NCBI GenBank assembly: GCA_001839685.1
Contig: MLAK01000561.1
Location: 34,197 to 98,196 of the forward strand
Origin: Tritrichomonas foetus
Lineage: Eukaryota; Parabasalia; Tritrichomonadida; Tritrichomonadidae
Direction of reading: 5' to 3'
DNA length: 64,000 nt
The notes beneath the pieces are model-generated. The model worked only from the letters and a program-made list of their open reading frames with translations. It did no database searches and had not been told where the DNA came from. This document shows positions 8,860-18,610 of this stretch, piece after piece; within the stretch, counting starts at the first letter, position 1; each line of letters starts with the position of its first letter. The position numbers were made by a program, and so were the translations under genes.

Positions 8860-11505
8860 TTAATAAATTGTTGAATTTTCAACATTTTTAAGGAAAATTC
8901 TCACTCGTTTCTGTTCATTTTCTCTAACAAATATTTCAGATACATCCTTATCAATTCTAAGTTCTCTATATTTCATTGCACATTGAGGGAAAAAGCTCAT
9001 TGCATACAAGGCTAAAAAAGCGCCTCTTGAAACTCTAACATCTTGACTCCAAATATAGCTTTTCAGTCTGTCAGTAAACATTAAATATTCATTTGCATAA
9101 CCAATTGAAGCAAGGTGTGCTAGCACATTTAATGTTAAAGCTGTAACAATTTCTTCTTTGAATACAACAAATGATTCAAGAACAGCAGTAAAGAATTGCA
9201 AACGAACAAGTTTAGGAAGTATATTTTGTGATAATTTTAATCGTTTGACGATTGATCCTAAACAAATAACACAAGCCTTATCATTAGATCTCATTAATGA
9301 TGTAAGGAATTCTGGTAAAGCATCAAGATTACTAATGAATTCTCTCATTGATGAATGGATCATTACTGATAAAAACAATCTTAATGTGTCTTGTATGGTT
9401 GGTAACGTTTTAAAAAGCCAATGTGGTTTCAATAACATTATTTTAGCTGCTTCAGGATTTTTAAGCATTTTTAATAAAAGAAGAGTAGCTTCAATATGTG
9501 TTCCAGCAATATGAATTAGAGGATATATAATTTCAGCTGCTGGTTCAACATCTTTCATTCTAAGTAATAAAGAAATTGCTGATAGATACATTTCATTATC
9601 ACAAATATCTGAAATGAGTCGTTCTTTAGGAATCTGGTATAAATCATCATAAAGTGCACAAATAGCTTTATATGATGTTTGTACTGCATATTTATCAGTG
9701 GAATTTAGGAAATGAACAAAAATTGGTCGACAATTTGCAATACGAGATTGATAAAAAGTTGTATATGTAAAATTTAAGAAAAAAAGGAGAGAAATGTATT
9801 CAGCACCAACAGCTGATTTAAAGTACACTTTTTCATATGTTATTAATAAATCAAGAAGTGGCCATGGATCATCAAGCTCATTAAACGCTTTAGCAAACAA
9901 TGATAACAAAGTTAAAGACTTTTCGCAATCTTTTGTAATTAAAACAGACATTGTAGAAGCATAATCATGCTGAAAAACTTCGGGAAATGTATCAAAAATA
10001 CAATATAAAACATTAAAAGTCGAGCTAATTAACGTTGGCTCATCGTAAGGCAAGAAACGATGCAAATTCATATGAATAAATACTGATACTGCATCCATAT
10101 TGAAAAATAATTGTGAAATTGCTTCAAGTATTGAAGATGTGACATCAATTGGACAATCAGAAGAAAAATATTTTGAAATGACTTTGAAAAAATGATGAAA
10201 TTGTGATGGTTGAAGGGTTTCGGTAATTTCATTCAATGATGAATAAAATTTGGGATCATTATAATTAGTAAATACTTTCAAATCTAAACCACCCCCATAA
10301 TTATTTCTTGAATTATTTTCAAAATTGCTGGTTGGTGTTTCTTCAATTTCATCAGAACTTTGATTCTGAACACTTCTGTTATGACTATTTGGATTATTAA
10401 AACTTCTATTTCCATTATATTCTCTGTATGGTGGTGGAGTATTCATTGGCATGAATGAATCATTATCGCGTGACATATGAAGTCTTCTTTGTCTTGCTGA
10501 ATCACTTCTCCGTGTACTAGATAATCGTCCTTGGGTTCGAGAGGGTTTTGGTGAAAGGGATAGTTGTGGAGCTTGTTTTTGAATATTCAGAGTTGTTGTT
10601 CTTCTTGATTGAATTTGCTGATACATTGAATTCGCAGATGATCTTTCACTATTTCGAACTCTTTGAGTTAAAGCTGTTATTGCTTTTTTATCAGTTCCTG
10701 GGAAGTGAATCTCGCCACTCTCGAAACTATCATAAATTTCACTAAAATTAGGCCTTCTTTCAGGATTATTATTCCAACAAAGTCTTATTAAATTAGTCAG
10801 ATATTCTGGTGTGTCTGAAGGAATTTGTGGTCTTTTCTTTTCCAGACAGATCATTTGAATGGCTTTGTCTCTTGGCATTGAATTAAAAGGATCTTTCCGA
10901 GTTAATAATTCATATAAAATCAAAGCATATGCAAAAACATCAGATTTATAATCATAAGGACCAGTTAATATTTCAGGTGCTCTCCATTTAATTTGTTTTG
11001 GTGATGTATTGAAATGACATATTTTCGGTAAATATTCAGGTGTTAGATAAATATTTGAAGAGCATAATGAAGATTCAGTAATTCTTTGTTCATGTAATTT
11101 TGCCATTCCACATGCAATTCCCATTGCAATAATTGTGAGGTGAGTTCCACTCAATTTTTCTTTATTACTCAAATGTAAAAGATGATACAGGCTTGAGTTT
11201 TCTTGATATTCAGTAAAAATGCAATACGGATACTGAACAGTAAAGCCAATAAAATTTGATACGAAAATATTGTGAACTCGGGAAAGAGCAATTACTTCTT
11301 GATAGAAGTGATGCTTTTGTTCTTCTTTAATATGTTCAATCATTAATCTTTTGACGAGGCATGTCTGTCCGTTGATTTTTTCATTCGCCAACCAAATTTC
11401 ATCGTCTTCGCCTGATAGCTGTTGAATAAAACTGAAGTCGTCCCCGCTCACTATATAGGACAATAAACTTTCTGGGATTTCGTTTTGAGAATGGCGGGAG
11501 GACAT
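8860..11505 (-). CDS. TKL-type pseudokinase with C-terminal armadillo/HEAT-like repeats
   Basis: 881 residues from the ATG at 11505; the frame stays open upstream to about 11526 but without an ATG. A protein-kinase fold covers roughly residues 20-270. The ATP-anchoring Lys52 (TCLVKRL), the helix-C Glu70 and WRAPE are kept, and the C-lobe reads SDVFAYALILYELLTRKDPF. The glycine loop is degenerate (LSGEDDEIW). HRDLKPxN reads ESSLCSSN, so the catalytic Asp is Ser146. DFG reads HFN (164-166). These losses argue for a pseudokinase. A Ser/Arg/Asn-rich linker (about 270-400) leads to roughly 450 residues of alpha-helical repeats. Trichomonads have large TKL-like kinase families, many with such tails. 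Partners and substrate are unknown. Confidence 0.8.
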   Translation of the reverse strand: MSSRHSQNEIPESLLSYIVSGDDFSFIQQLSGEDDEIWLANEKINGQTCLVKRLMIEHIKEEQKHHFYQEVIALSRVHNIFVSNFIGFTVQYPYCIFTEYQENSSLYHLLHLSNKEKLSGTHLTIIAMGIACGMAKLHEQRITESSLCSSNIYLTPEYLPKICHFNTSPKQIKWRAPEILTGPYDYKSDVFAYALILYELLTRKDPFNSMPRDKAIQMICLEKKRPQIPSDTPEYLTNLIRLCWNNNPERRPNFSEIYDSFESGEIHFPGTDKKAITALTQRVRNSERSSANSMYQQIQSRRTTTLNIQKQAPQLSLSPKPSRTQGRLSSTRRSDSARQRRLHMSRDNDSFMPMNTPPPYREYNGNRSFNNPNSHNRSVQNQSSDEIEETPTSNFENNSRNNYGGGLDLKVFTNYNDPKFYSSLNEITETLQPSQFHHFFKVISKYFSSDCPIDVTSSILEAISQLFFNMDAVSVFIHMNLHRFLPYDEPTLISSTFNVLYCIFDTFPEVFQHDYASTMSVLITKDCEKSLTLLSLFAKAFNELDDPWPLLDLLITYEKVYFKSAVGAEYISLLFFLNFTYTTFYQSRIANCRPIFVHFLNSTDKYAVQTSYKAICALYDDLYQIPKERLISDICDNEMYLSAISLLLRMKDVEPAAEIIYPLIHIAGTHIEATLLLLKMLKNPEAAKIMLLKPHWLFKTLPTIQDTLRLFLSVMIHSSMREFISNLDALPEFLTSLMRSNDKACVICLGSIVKRLKLSQNILPKLVRLQFFTAVLESFVVFKEEIVTALTLNVLAHLASIGYANEYLMFTDRLKSYIWSQDVRVSRGAFLALYAMSFFPQCAMKYRELRIDKDVSEIFVRENEQKRVRIFLKNVENSTIY

Positions 11506-12024
11506 CAAACTGCGGAAATTCTGCAATCTTTCAATTTTTTTTTTTAACGGATGGAAGTATTGAAAAAATTGTATATTCTTTTCACTCTCACTTTTGTCTC
11601 AGCAAACATCTGATAGAACTGTTTCTTATAAAGTTGAGCTTACAAAGCTCCAATAAACATATTAATTCCGAGAGAGGTAGAACGAGTTGGTCATTTTGAG
11701 ATCTCACACAAAATAAGGAAAAAGTGACTATTTTGTGGCACTTTTACGGTAATCCATCACTTCTATTGAATTTCTTATTTCGATTTTAACTATGGTGAGT
11801 TATGAATATCATTATGAAAAACTACCTAGTAAATTAAATATAGTTATAATTGTTTCCTAAAGTATTAAATAACTGTCAGTGATTTTCATTATCTGATTTG
11901 GTTCGATTTTAACGAATTTGGAAAACAAAGGAAAGATAAAGAGTTGTATAAAGTATGTGATTATTATGAAATCCGGCTAAAAATCAAATAATCACATCCT
12001 TCAAAGTTACATAAAAATTTTGTT
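11506..12024. other. intergenic, upstream of the pseudokinase gene
   Basis: AT-rich 5' flank of the minus-strand pseudokinase gene. No gene supported. Confidence 0.5.
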
Positions 12025-12117
12025 CAACCGATTTAGGCACCTTTAGCAGAAGCTGAGGTGGTGAGACGGTTGTTTTGACTCCTTTGACCAAAAGGAAGTC
12101 ATGGTGTAGCCGCACCA
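12025..12117. ncRNA. candidate structured RNA, three consecutive hairpins
   Basis: A patch of distinctly higher GC in AT-rich surroundings. Three hairpins follow each other. (1) 12025-12072: CAACCG/CGGTTG outer stem enclosing CACCT/AGGTG and AGC/GCT with an AGAA loop. (2) 12077-12100: GACT plus CCTTT pairing with AAAGG and AGTC, one bulged A, loop GACCA. (3) 12102-12117: TGGTG/CACCA with loop TAGCCG. I do not recognise it as tRNA, U1-U6, SRP or RNase P RNA. Strand is undecided because stems read on both. A 39-codon frame on the plus strand (about 12058-12176) is an alternative explanation. Confidence 0.3.
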
Positions 12118-12470
12118 AGCGAACCGCCAAAATCATTCCTCCGAAAAATTTTGACGTAAACTACAAATTTATATCATGGTGATCAAATTCCCCTGAAATG
12201 ATCCCTTTTCCTTTATGATTTTTGCGACTTTTTCCCCTCCTTTCATTCAAACATTGTCATTAAAGTTAAGCAAACGCTGTTGTTGCTTTTTTATCAGGTA
12301 AATCTATTTTCATCTCTTGCTTATTCGTCGCTTGATGATGATCCTTAAAATCACCATCGAAGCAGAGAAGATTCTACCTTTTTTTGTGAAATCAATTGAC
12401 TCCATTTTCTTGAACATCAAGCAAAATGCGACGATCAATGATTCACTTTCTGAAAAAATTTTCTTTTTTA

Positions 12471-12703
12471 TTTTTTGGCGCCCTTTGCACCAAAAAATCT
12501 CTAAGAAGAAGATGCTCAATGGCCGCCTGTGCAGCCAGAGATGATTGCATTCTGAGCAATCGCAAAATATGACTTTCCAATCTTTATCGTCAAAGATTTG
12601 TGAGCCTTTGTCACTGAAAGTCATGCGTGATATCTGTTTCCTACAAAAAGCTGCAATCTAGACATATAATGGCTGCTCAAAGCAATGCCAAAAGAATATT
12701 TTT
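12471..12703. ncRNA. candidate structured RNA, abutting hairpins with a three-way junction
   Basis: Helices lie nearly end to end. 12471-12497: TTTTTTGG/CCAAAAAA. 12498-12541: TCTCT/AGAGA. 12543-12561: GATTGC/GCAATC. 12569-12624: a closed three-way junction, with ATGACTTTC/GAAAGTCAT enclosing AATCTTT/AAAGATT (loop ATCGTC) and GTGA/TCAC, joined by single bases. 12670-12690: TGGCTGCT pairing with AGCA and GCCA across a 2-base bulge. A T5 run at 12699-12703 could terminate polymerase III on the plus strand, but a T6 run inside the first stem argues against plus-strand Pol III transcription through it. An overlapping 104-codon minus-strand frame (12310-12624) has no recognisable homology. Family not identified. 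Confidence 0.35.
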
Positions 12704-12764
12704 GAGATTTCGATAATTGGTTGTTGTTCGTTGATCATGATTTGATGGTATGACCTATTAAATA

Positions 12765-12807
12765 GACAGCGAGGCGGGTAACTCGATGCGTAGAATTGGA
12801 AGCTGTC
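12765..12807. other. isolated stem-loop
   Basis: GACAGC (12765-12770) pairs with GCTGTC (12802-12807), with GAG/CTC inside. It may belong to the candidate RNA just upstream. The surrounding 12704-13182 shows no gene. Confidence 0.3.
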
Positions 12808-13182
12808 AATCTGATTACAATTTATCAAGTGATATGAAAAGTTTGTGTTGTATCAATCTTTGTATACAATTTTTTTTTGTATTGAAAACTTATTCATTTT
12901 CTGTTGGATTCATTCAAATTTATTATGTTTATTTGTGAGAAAATTAGCACAACTATAGTGAAAAAAAAGATGTATACAAACAAAAGTACACAACCTGGAA
13001 ATACGTTTATTTTCATTAAATGAACTGAACTTTTTCGAATCTTGGAAACAACTTCCCGACTCTCTGATGCTTAATTTACAGCAACGAATTTTTGCTGAAT
13101 AGATCTCAACCAATAAAAAATGCCAAAATTCGCTTGATTACTATTTTCGAAATTACACGTTATTTCTAAAATCTCCAGGCAG

Positions 13183-15480
13183 ATGAAAGATTTAGCCCTT
13201 TCCACTAGATCAAAGAGTTACTCAAATATTTCTCTATATTATCCCTACTATGTGGACAATTTTATCGAATTTATCTTGCAATACACCAATTTTATTGAAT
13301 TTGAATTTTCCGAAAGATTGATGCTTAGATTTTTTTTCAAACTTTGCCAACATGCACAATTTCGTCAGAATGTATTAACATCGATTTATAAAGCATTTTC
13401 GTCTTTTGGTTGTCGAGAATTACGTTCTCAAAAAAAATTCGATATTTGATCAAAATCTAATGAACCAATTGTATTCAACTCACACAAAATCATGAACATT
13501 CTTATTAATAAAGAAGGAAATTGAATTTAATTCTGAAATTATTTGAGAATCTTATTTTTTGGGCATAATTTTTTTTTCTTTCTTAAAATCCTTTTGAAGG
13601 AACTTATCCATGTAAATACTCTCAAAAATCAAGGATATGTCGCATATGTGTGGGAAAAAAGTAGATTTTCATTTTCAATGGAATAGACGATTATAATGTA
13701 TTCAAAACAATAAGTATTTCTAAAAAAATTGCTTTTTTTATTAAATCGAAGAATATCTCAAAAATAAAAAGACAAAATCTTTTAATATTTTGGATATATT
13801 ATTTTTTAATTATGCTAATTATATGGAGAAAATATAAATAAAATCATAAGCGTAGAAGCATAGGTTGTGTACTTTTATACAAACTAACTAGCTCTAGATG
13901 TAGAAGACTATTGAGAGATCTAAATGAATAATTGTTGATATTATTGTCATCTAAAAATTATTTAATTGTAATCCTATTAATAATATATAAATATTATAAT
14001 TTAAAAATCAAGATACAGAGAAAACCAAATCCAAAAAAAAATTGTGAGAAAAAAATAAACCCCACAGAAATTTCTGAGAATTATTGAGATAAAAAGTGAT
14101 TTTATAGCATTAATATCTTGATTATTTCTTATCATAAATCGTGCTTTTTATTATCATATGACCCTCCATCGAAAATTATAATGTTTTCCAAAATACAAAA
14201 ATGAAGTATAAAAAAAATATTAATAATTTTGATATAAATAAAAAAAATTTAGGCATCAATGAGAAGATTACGAATGTTTTGCCATCTAAATGGCGAGTCA
14301 TCAGAAAATTCACTTGGCATCGAGTCTGGAAAAAAACATATTGGATTCCATTTTTCTTGATTTGGTCTTTCAATCGTTGTATCTGTATCCCTGCTTGAGA
14401 ATGTGCTGTTGAGGACTGCCAGTCTATTTTCTTCATATACTAAAATTTTATGACAGAAAAGATTTCAATACATTCATATTTGTCAAATGGAAATTGAATT
14501 AATTCAACATCACTGAGTTAAAACTATCAAAATTTTCGCGATTTTTAATTAAAAATCGATAGAAGAAGTGTAAATAGAATTATGGGAAGCAGTATTATAA
14601 TCTTTGTGATTCTTGGAAAAAAAGCTTCTCACAATTTTTTTTTAGGCTTTCTCCAAAATCGCTCTTTTTTCGGTTTAATTGTTGCAAAATTTCAAAACTA
14701 TGAATAAATATGGCTCATAACTATAAAAAATAGATTTAACAATTGACTGAAAGCTGTTCACCCGAAAACTGAAACAATAGCTTCTTCAGAATCATTTTCG
14801 AAATATTTTTGAATTCGGCCATTTGCGAAGTTTGCGATAAGGGAAATTTTCGTCATTCTTTTAGCTATTTGGGTTTTGATTTTTGACTGATGGTATTAAG
14901 TAATACTGATGATAAGGATCATTTTAGTGATTTCGTACGTTAAGACTATTTGGTTTGTATACATCTGAAAAAAAAGCTATCAAGATTTTGATGAATATTT
15001 CAATGTCTGTATCAAATTTATTTGATAACAGTTTATCTTCTTTTTCAATAATCTTTTGAATTTAATTCTGTCAAATTCTGAAAAAGGGTTTATTCCGAAT
15101 GTTAGTCAACCCAACTTCACCCTAGTTAAAGAATAGTGCACTATCTGTTTGGTTTGACCATCAACACGACTTATTATTTCGTTTCGAGAAAAAATATGTC
15201 CAGAAACACATTACTTATTATGTGTAGAAAATGATGTGCTAGATTTGGCAATGACCCTATCTGGCACTGTGCCTGCTATCCCACACAATTCTAATAACGA
15301 AAGAAATATATCTTTGTATGATTTTTTACATCATTTTCGGTTAATGAAAAAATCGTTAACTGATTCATAAGTTCATTAATATCAATTAATCAAAGTAATG
15401 AGACAAAAGATGATTTTATCTAATATGAATCAGGCAGGACTTCTCTTATTGGATTCTATCATTATTTCATCTTGATAAGT
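13183..15480 (+). pseudogene. possible decayed coding region, family unknown
   Basis: Protein-like stretches appear on the plus strand but in changing frames and with in-frame stops. An intact 88-codon frame covers 13183-13449 (contains LMLRFFFKLCQHAQFRQ). From 14740 a frame contains NSAICEVCDKGNFRHSF. Near 14973-15055 another reads KAIKILMNISMSVSNLFDNS. From about 15027 a third contains NSEKGFIPNVSQPNF, then a TAG and a TGA, then ICPETHYLLCVENDVLDLA and TVPAIPHNSNNERNIS. This is the pattern expected of a frameshifted relic, perhaps of a helical-repeat protein. AT-rich noncoding DNA also yields peptide-like strings, so the call is tentative. A separate minus-strand open tail lies at about 14255-14400. 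No other gene is supported up to 15682. Confidence 0.3.
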
Positions 15481-15682
15481 TTCTTAAAAACACTAAGTTA
15501 TCAATAAGAAATTCTCTCACATATTGAACGCCATTGAATGTTGATTATTAAACATTTATTACCTCTAATACACAAGTATTCTAAGTTATTGTGTATTTAA
15601 TTCTCATGAATGTTTTAGATTTTTCACATCCAACATCAAAAAATATTTTCCACTTTTTAATAAATAACGTACATTTCTTTTC

Positions 15683-16036
15683 ATGTCAGAAGGCACACCA
15701 GAAGCTTTTCCAAAAGCAGCCGTTCCACCAACACCTGAACCAGCAGCACCAGAATTTGATGAAAATGCCCGCACAGTCGTTGCCTATATTCGTGATCGTT
15801 GTTTTACAATTAATATTGCTGATGGATCGCAAACAGTCGATTGGCTTGCAGATGTCGTTTTGTTCAAATACAAAAGAAATCAATTCGAAAAATTAAACTG
15901 TCGCGGCGTCAAATATCACAATAATATGCTTGATATGTCTCAACCATTGAATACTCAAGTTGAAAATGGACATGACGTTTATATTTTGCTTGAAGGTGAT
16001 GAAGATGTTGATGCAATGTTTGGAGATGAAATTTAA
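15683..16036 (+). CDS. small ubiquitin-like (beta-grasp) protein, hypothetical
   Basis: 117 residues. The first 30 are Pro/Ala/Glu-rich and probably disordered. Residues about 30-105 read like a beta-grasp domain: RTVVAYIRDRCFTINIADG, a helix in TVDWLADVVLFKY, then GVKYHNNMLDMSQPLNTQV and GHDVYILLEGDE. These match the spacing of ubiquitin's LIFAGKQLEDG..LSDYNI..STLHLVL region without clear sequence identity. The C terminus (MFGDEI) lacks the Gly-Gly needed for conjugation. It would therefore act as a fixed domain or binding module rather than a modifier. Function unknown. The stop is followed at once by A/T-rich sequence with TAAA, a common trichomonad 3'-end feature. Confidence 0.6.
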   Translation: MSEGTPEAFPKAAVPPTPEPAAPEFDENARTVVAYIRDRCFTINIADGSQTVDWLADVVLFKYKRNQFEKLNCRGVKYHNNMLDMSQPLNTQVENGHDVYILLEGDEDVDAMFGDEI

Positions 16037-16351
16037 AAATAAATATTTATTTTTTTGATTATTGCTGGATTTCACTTTTTATTCTTTTTTAATTTGAACA
16101 TCTTTTATAAATTGAATGAATCCAATATGATGAAAAAATTCGCTAAATAAAAATAGAAATTTTACGTCATTGTAATAGAAGAAGCCAAAAATAAATAAAA
16201 AGAAAAGAACAAAATATATATCATAATCAACATTTATTATAATAACAAAATCGCTTTCCTTCTTTACCTCTCCATAAAAAAACTTTTTCACCAAATGAAA
16301 TAATTCAAGTCGCAAATAAAAATTCATCAAAATATAAAAAATAATGAAAGA
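16037..16351. other. convergent intergenic spacer
   Basis: AT-rich 3' regions of two convergent genes. Nothing else seen. Confidence 0.6.
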
Positions 16352-18286
16352 CTACTCATTTGGTACTAAAAGCGAATCCTCACCACCTTCTTTTTTCTTC
16401 ACCTCATCAATAGCGGCAAGAATTGATTCATCAGCCAGCTTCACGGCAAGATCATCATAAATTTTTCTGTCCTCTGGAGTGATTGGACATTTTTGATGAT
16501 CTGCTTTTTCTGTGGGATTGTAGCGAAATTCATGAGTTTGAGGAGGAATTACTACTCCTGGTGCAAATGAAATCTGTGTTTTTCGTTGGTGTGCTGGATC
16601 TGGAATAAATTGAGCTAAGTTTGATGGAAGTGTTTTAGAAAGCGAATCAGATTCATTCAACGCGGGAAATCCTTCACTACTCGAATTAGTATCAGTCTTC
16701 GGAAATCCTTCAATTTCTGTGTTTGCTTTAGGGAATCCTTCAATTTCTGTATTTGCTTGAGGAAATCCTTCAATCTCTGTGTTTGCTTGAGGAAATCCTT
16801 CAATCTCTGTNNNNNNNNNNNNNNNNNNNNNNNNNNNNNNNNNNNNNNNNNNNNNNNNNNNNNNNNNNNNNNNNNNNNNNNNNNNNNNNNNNNNNNNNNN
16901 NNNNNNNNNNNNNNNNNNNNNNNNNNNNNNNNNNNNNNNNNNNNNNNNNNNNNNNNNNNNNNNNNNNNNNNNNNNNNNNNNNNNNNNNNNNNNNNNNNNN
17001 NNNNNNNNNNNNTTTGCTTGAGGAAATCCTTCAATCTCTGTGTTTGCTTGAGGAAATCCTTCAATCTCTGTATTTGCTTGAGGAAATCCTTCAATTGATT
17101 CGGTGTTGTCGTTTTCATTTTCTATCATTTCATTTTCTGTGTTTTCGATTTTCATTTCTTCTTTTTGTGTGTTTCTCTGTAGTCTTCTTGCAGAATGAGT
17201 TCTTGGTGAGCTGATCGGTGATGAAGTTGGCTCATGTGGGGAAAGTTGACCAGTTAAATTTAGTCGATTTTGCTTCAATCCAGTTTTTCTTGGTGAAATT
17301 TTATTTGGTTTAGTGATTCTTGCAGATTGAACCTGACTTTCATGAGAAGTAAAAGAGAAAAGTGTATGTAAAGTATAAGGAAAAGTCATGACTGCAATTC
17401 TTTCTTCGAGTTTTTCAATGTTATATTCAAGTTTTGTATTTTCACTTTCCTTTGAAGCAATTAGGCTAGAAAATACCATTATGTCTCGATTCATCTCTCT
17501 TTTGTGATAATCAAGCATATTTTCTGTCCTTTTCAGCTGGCTTTCAAAATCTCGAATCTTTTTGACTTCTCTTAAAAAAGGCGATCTTCGTGTCGGTATA
17601 ACCATCTTATTTATTGTGGGTATTGAATACAATTCAGAATTTTCTTTTCGTAAACAATCTGTTTCTTCAAGTAGTTGATTTCTTTGTGTTTTTAATTTAT
17701 TATACTCATTATTAATTTCATCGAGTTCATCTTGAAACTTTTTTCTTTCAACTTCAGTAATCTCATCGATGTACTTTTGTAATTTTTTAACTTTCTTTGA
17801 TAATTTTTTCTTTTCTTTTAATAAATCTGGTAATTCAAAAAAGTCTAAAAACATATTTTGAATAGTTTCCATTTGCAGAATAAAATCGGAAAGTTCTGTG
17901 AAATCTGGATAAGAAACAATCTTGATAAGCTTATTCAAAAAGTCGATAACATAGCCGTAAAGAGATTCCCAATTGTATATTTCCAATTCATCTTCTTCTT
18001 CGCCGTTTTCAGAATAGCCATATTTTCTGTTATGGATATAAAATTCAGTTTGATACGTTTTATCGCTGTTTTCGATTGGAATTGCAATTGATTTATTACT
18101 TGTAGTATTTTCGTTTTCCGTTTCTTTGATTTTGTTTTCTACTTGGTTGTTTTCGATTTTATCATGATTGATTGAAATTGTTTGGTTTGAATTCAAATCA
18201 TCTTTTGTATTGTGAAAATCGTTGGCATTGATTTCATGAGTGTCATTTGAGTTTGATACCTCAGTTTCTGGTATTTCCTCGCTCAT
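16352..18286 (-). CDS. coiled-coil protein with NTEIEGFPQA decapeptide repeat
   Basis: 644 residues as assembled, including 68 unknown ones. Order: an acidic, Asn/Ser-rich N terminus (1-90), a helical segment, a long Lys/Glu coiled coil (about 150-300), a Ser/Pro/Arg-rich linker with repeated SPR/SP sites, then tandem copies of NTEIEGFPQA or a close variant (three before the gap and four after it, the last passing into KTDTNSSSEGFP), and a charged C-terminal region. The repeat unit is 30 bp. The product is not recognised; the coiled coil suggests a cytoskeletal or scaffold role, which is inference. It faces CEP41 divergently across 324 bp. Confidence 0.75.
   Translation of the reverse strand: MSEEIPETEVSNSNDTHEINANDFHNTKDDLNSNQTISINHDKIENNQVENKIKETENENTTSNKSIAIPIENSDKTYQTEFYIHNRKYGYSENGEEEDELEIYNWESLYGYVIDFLNKLIKIVSYPDFTELSDFILQMETIQNMFLDFFELPDLLKEKKKLSKKVKKLQKYIDEITEVERKKFQDELDEINNEYNKLKTQRNQLLEETDCLRKENSELYSIPTINKMVIPTRRSPFLREVKKIRDFESQLKRTENMLDYHKREMNRDIMVFSSLIASKESENTKLEYNIEKLEERIAVMTFPYTLHTLFSFTSHESQVQSARITKPNKISPRKTGLKQNRLNLTGQLSPHEPTSSPISSPRTHSARRLQRNTQKEEMKIENTENEMIENENDNTESIEGFPQANTEIEGFPQANTEIEGFPQAXXXXXXXXXXXXXXXXXXXXXXXXXXXXXXXXXXXXXXXXXXXXXXXXXXXXXXXXXXXXXXXXXXXXTEIEGFPQANTEIEGFPQANTEIEGFPKANTEIEGFPKTDTNSSSEGFPALNESDSLSKTLPSNLAQFIPDPAHQRKTQISFAPGVVIPPQTHEFRYNPTEKADHQKCPITPEDRKIYDDLAVKLADESILAAIDEVKKKEGGEDSLLVPNE
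16690..17100 (-). repeat. 30-bp tandem repeat interrupted by an assembly gap
   Basis: Coding minisatellite with a 30-bp unit encoding NTEIEGFPQA. Units flank 202 N (16811-17012). The gap is not a whole number of units: 181 or 211 bases would fit the phase of the flanks, 202 does not. The true copy number is therefore unknown, although the reading frame happens to be kept. Confidence 0.9.
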
Positions 18287-18610
18287 CTGTTTTTAACGTA
18301 TGTTGAATTATTTTTTCATTCAAATATCCAGTTTTTGAATTATTAATATTTCAATAGACTGTGAATATTATGAAAACATTATGAAAAAGTTAAATATTGA
18401 TGATTTTGAGAAGATTTTTTTCTGTTTATTTTTGGTCTCCTAGAGATTTTACGACTTAAAAAAGTTTTCATTAATTCCGAATTTCATTGGGATAAAATTT
18501 GAAAGTGTCAAACATTGTGAGACCAAATAATATCAGAAATATTTTGATTCCGACAACCTTACATAGTAACGTTTATTTTATAAATATTTGACAGAGTGCG
18601 TTTAAAAATA
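18287..18610. promoter_or_regulatory. divergent promoter region
   Basis: Shared 5' flank of the coiled-coil gene (minus) and CEP41 (plus). An AACGT-containing element lies near each start (TAACGTATG at 18297 and TAACGTTTA at 18568). No defined promoter motif can be proven. Confidence 0.3.

Noticed and set aside
12364..12373. AGAGAAGATT resembling the U6 snRNA ACAGAGAAGATTAGCA core
   Set aside because: The flanks do not match U6 (GC precedes instead of AC, and CTACC follows instead of AGCA), and no U6 5' stem is present.
12310..12624. 104-codon minus-strand open frame with CDCSEC
   Set aside because: No family recognised; it overlaps the stacked hairpins, and open frames of this size are common in this region. 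Kept only as an alternative to the RNA candidate.
14176..14436. 86-codon minus-strand frame and an overlapping tail in another frame ending RWQNIRNLLIDA
   Set aside because: Peptide-like but with no upstream coding continuation or start codon; too short to support a gene.
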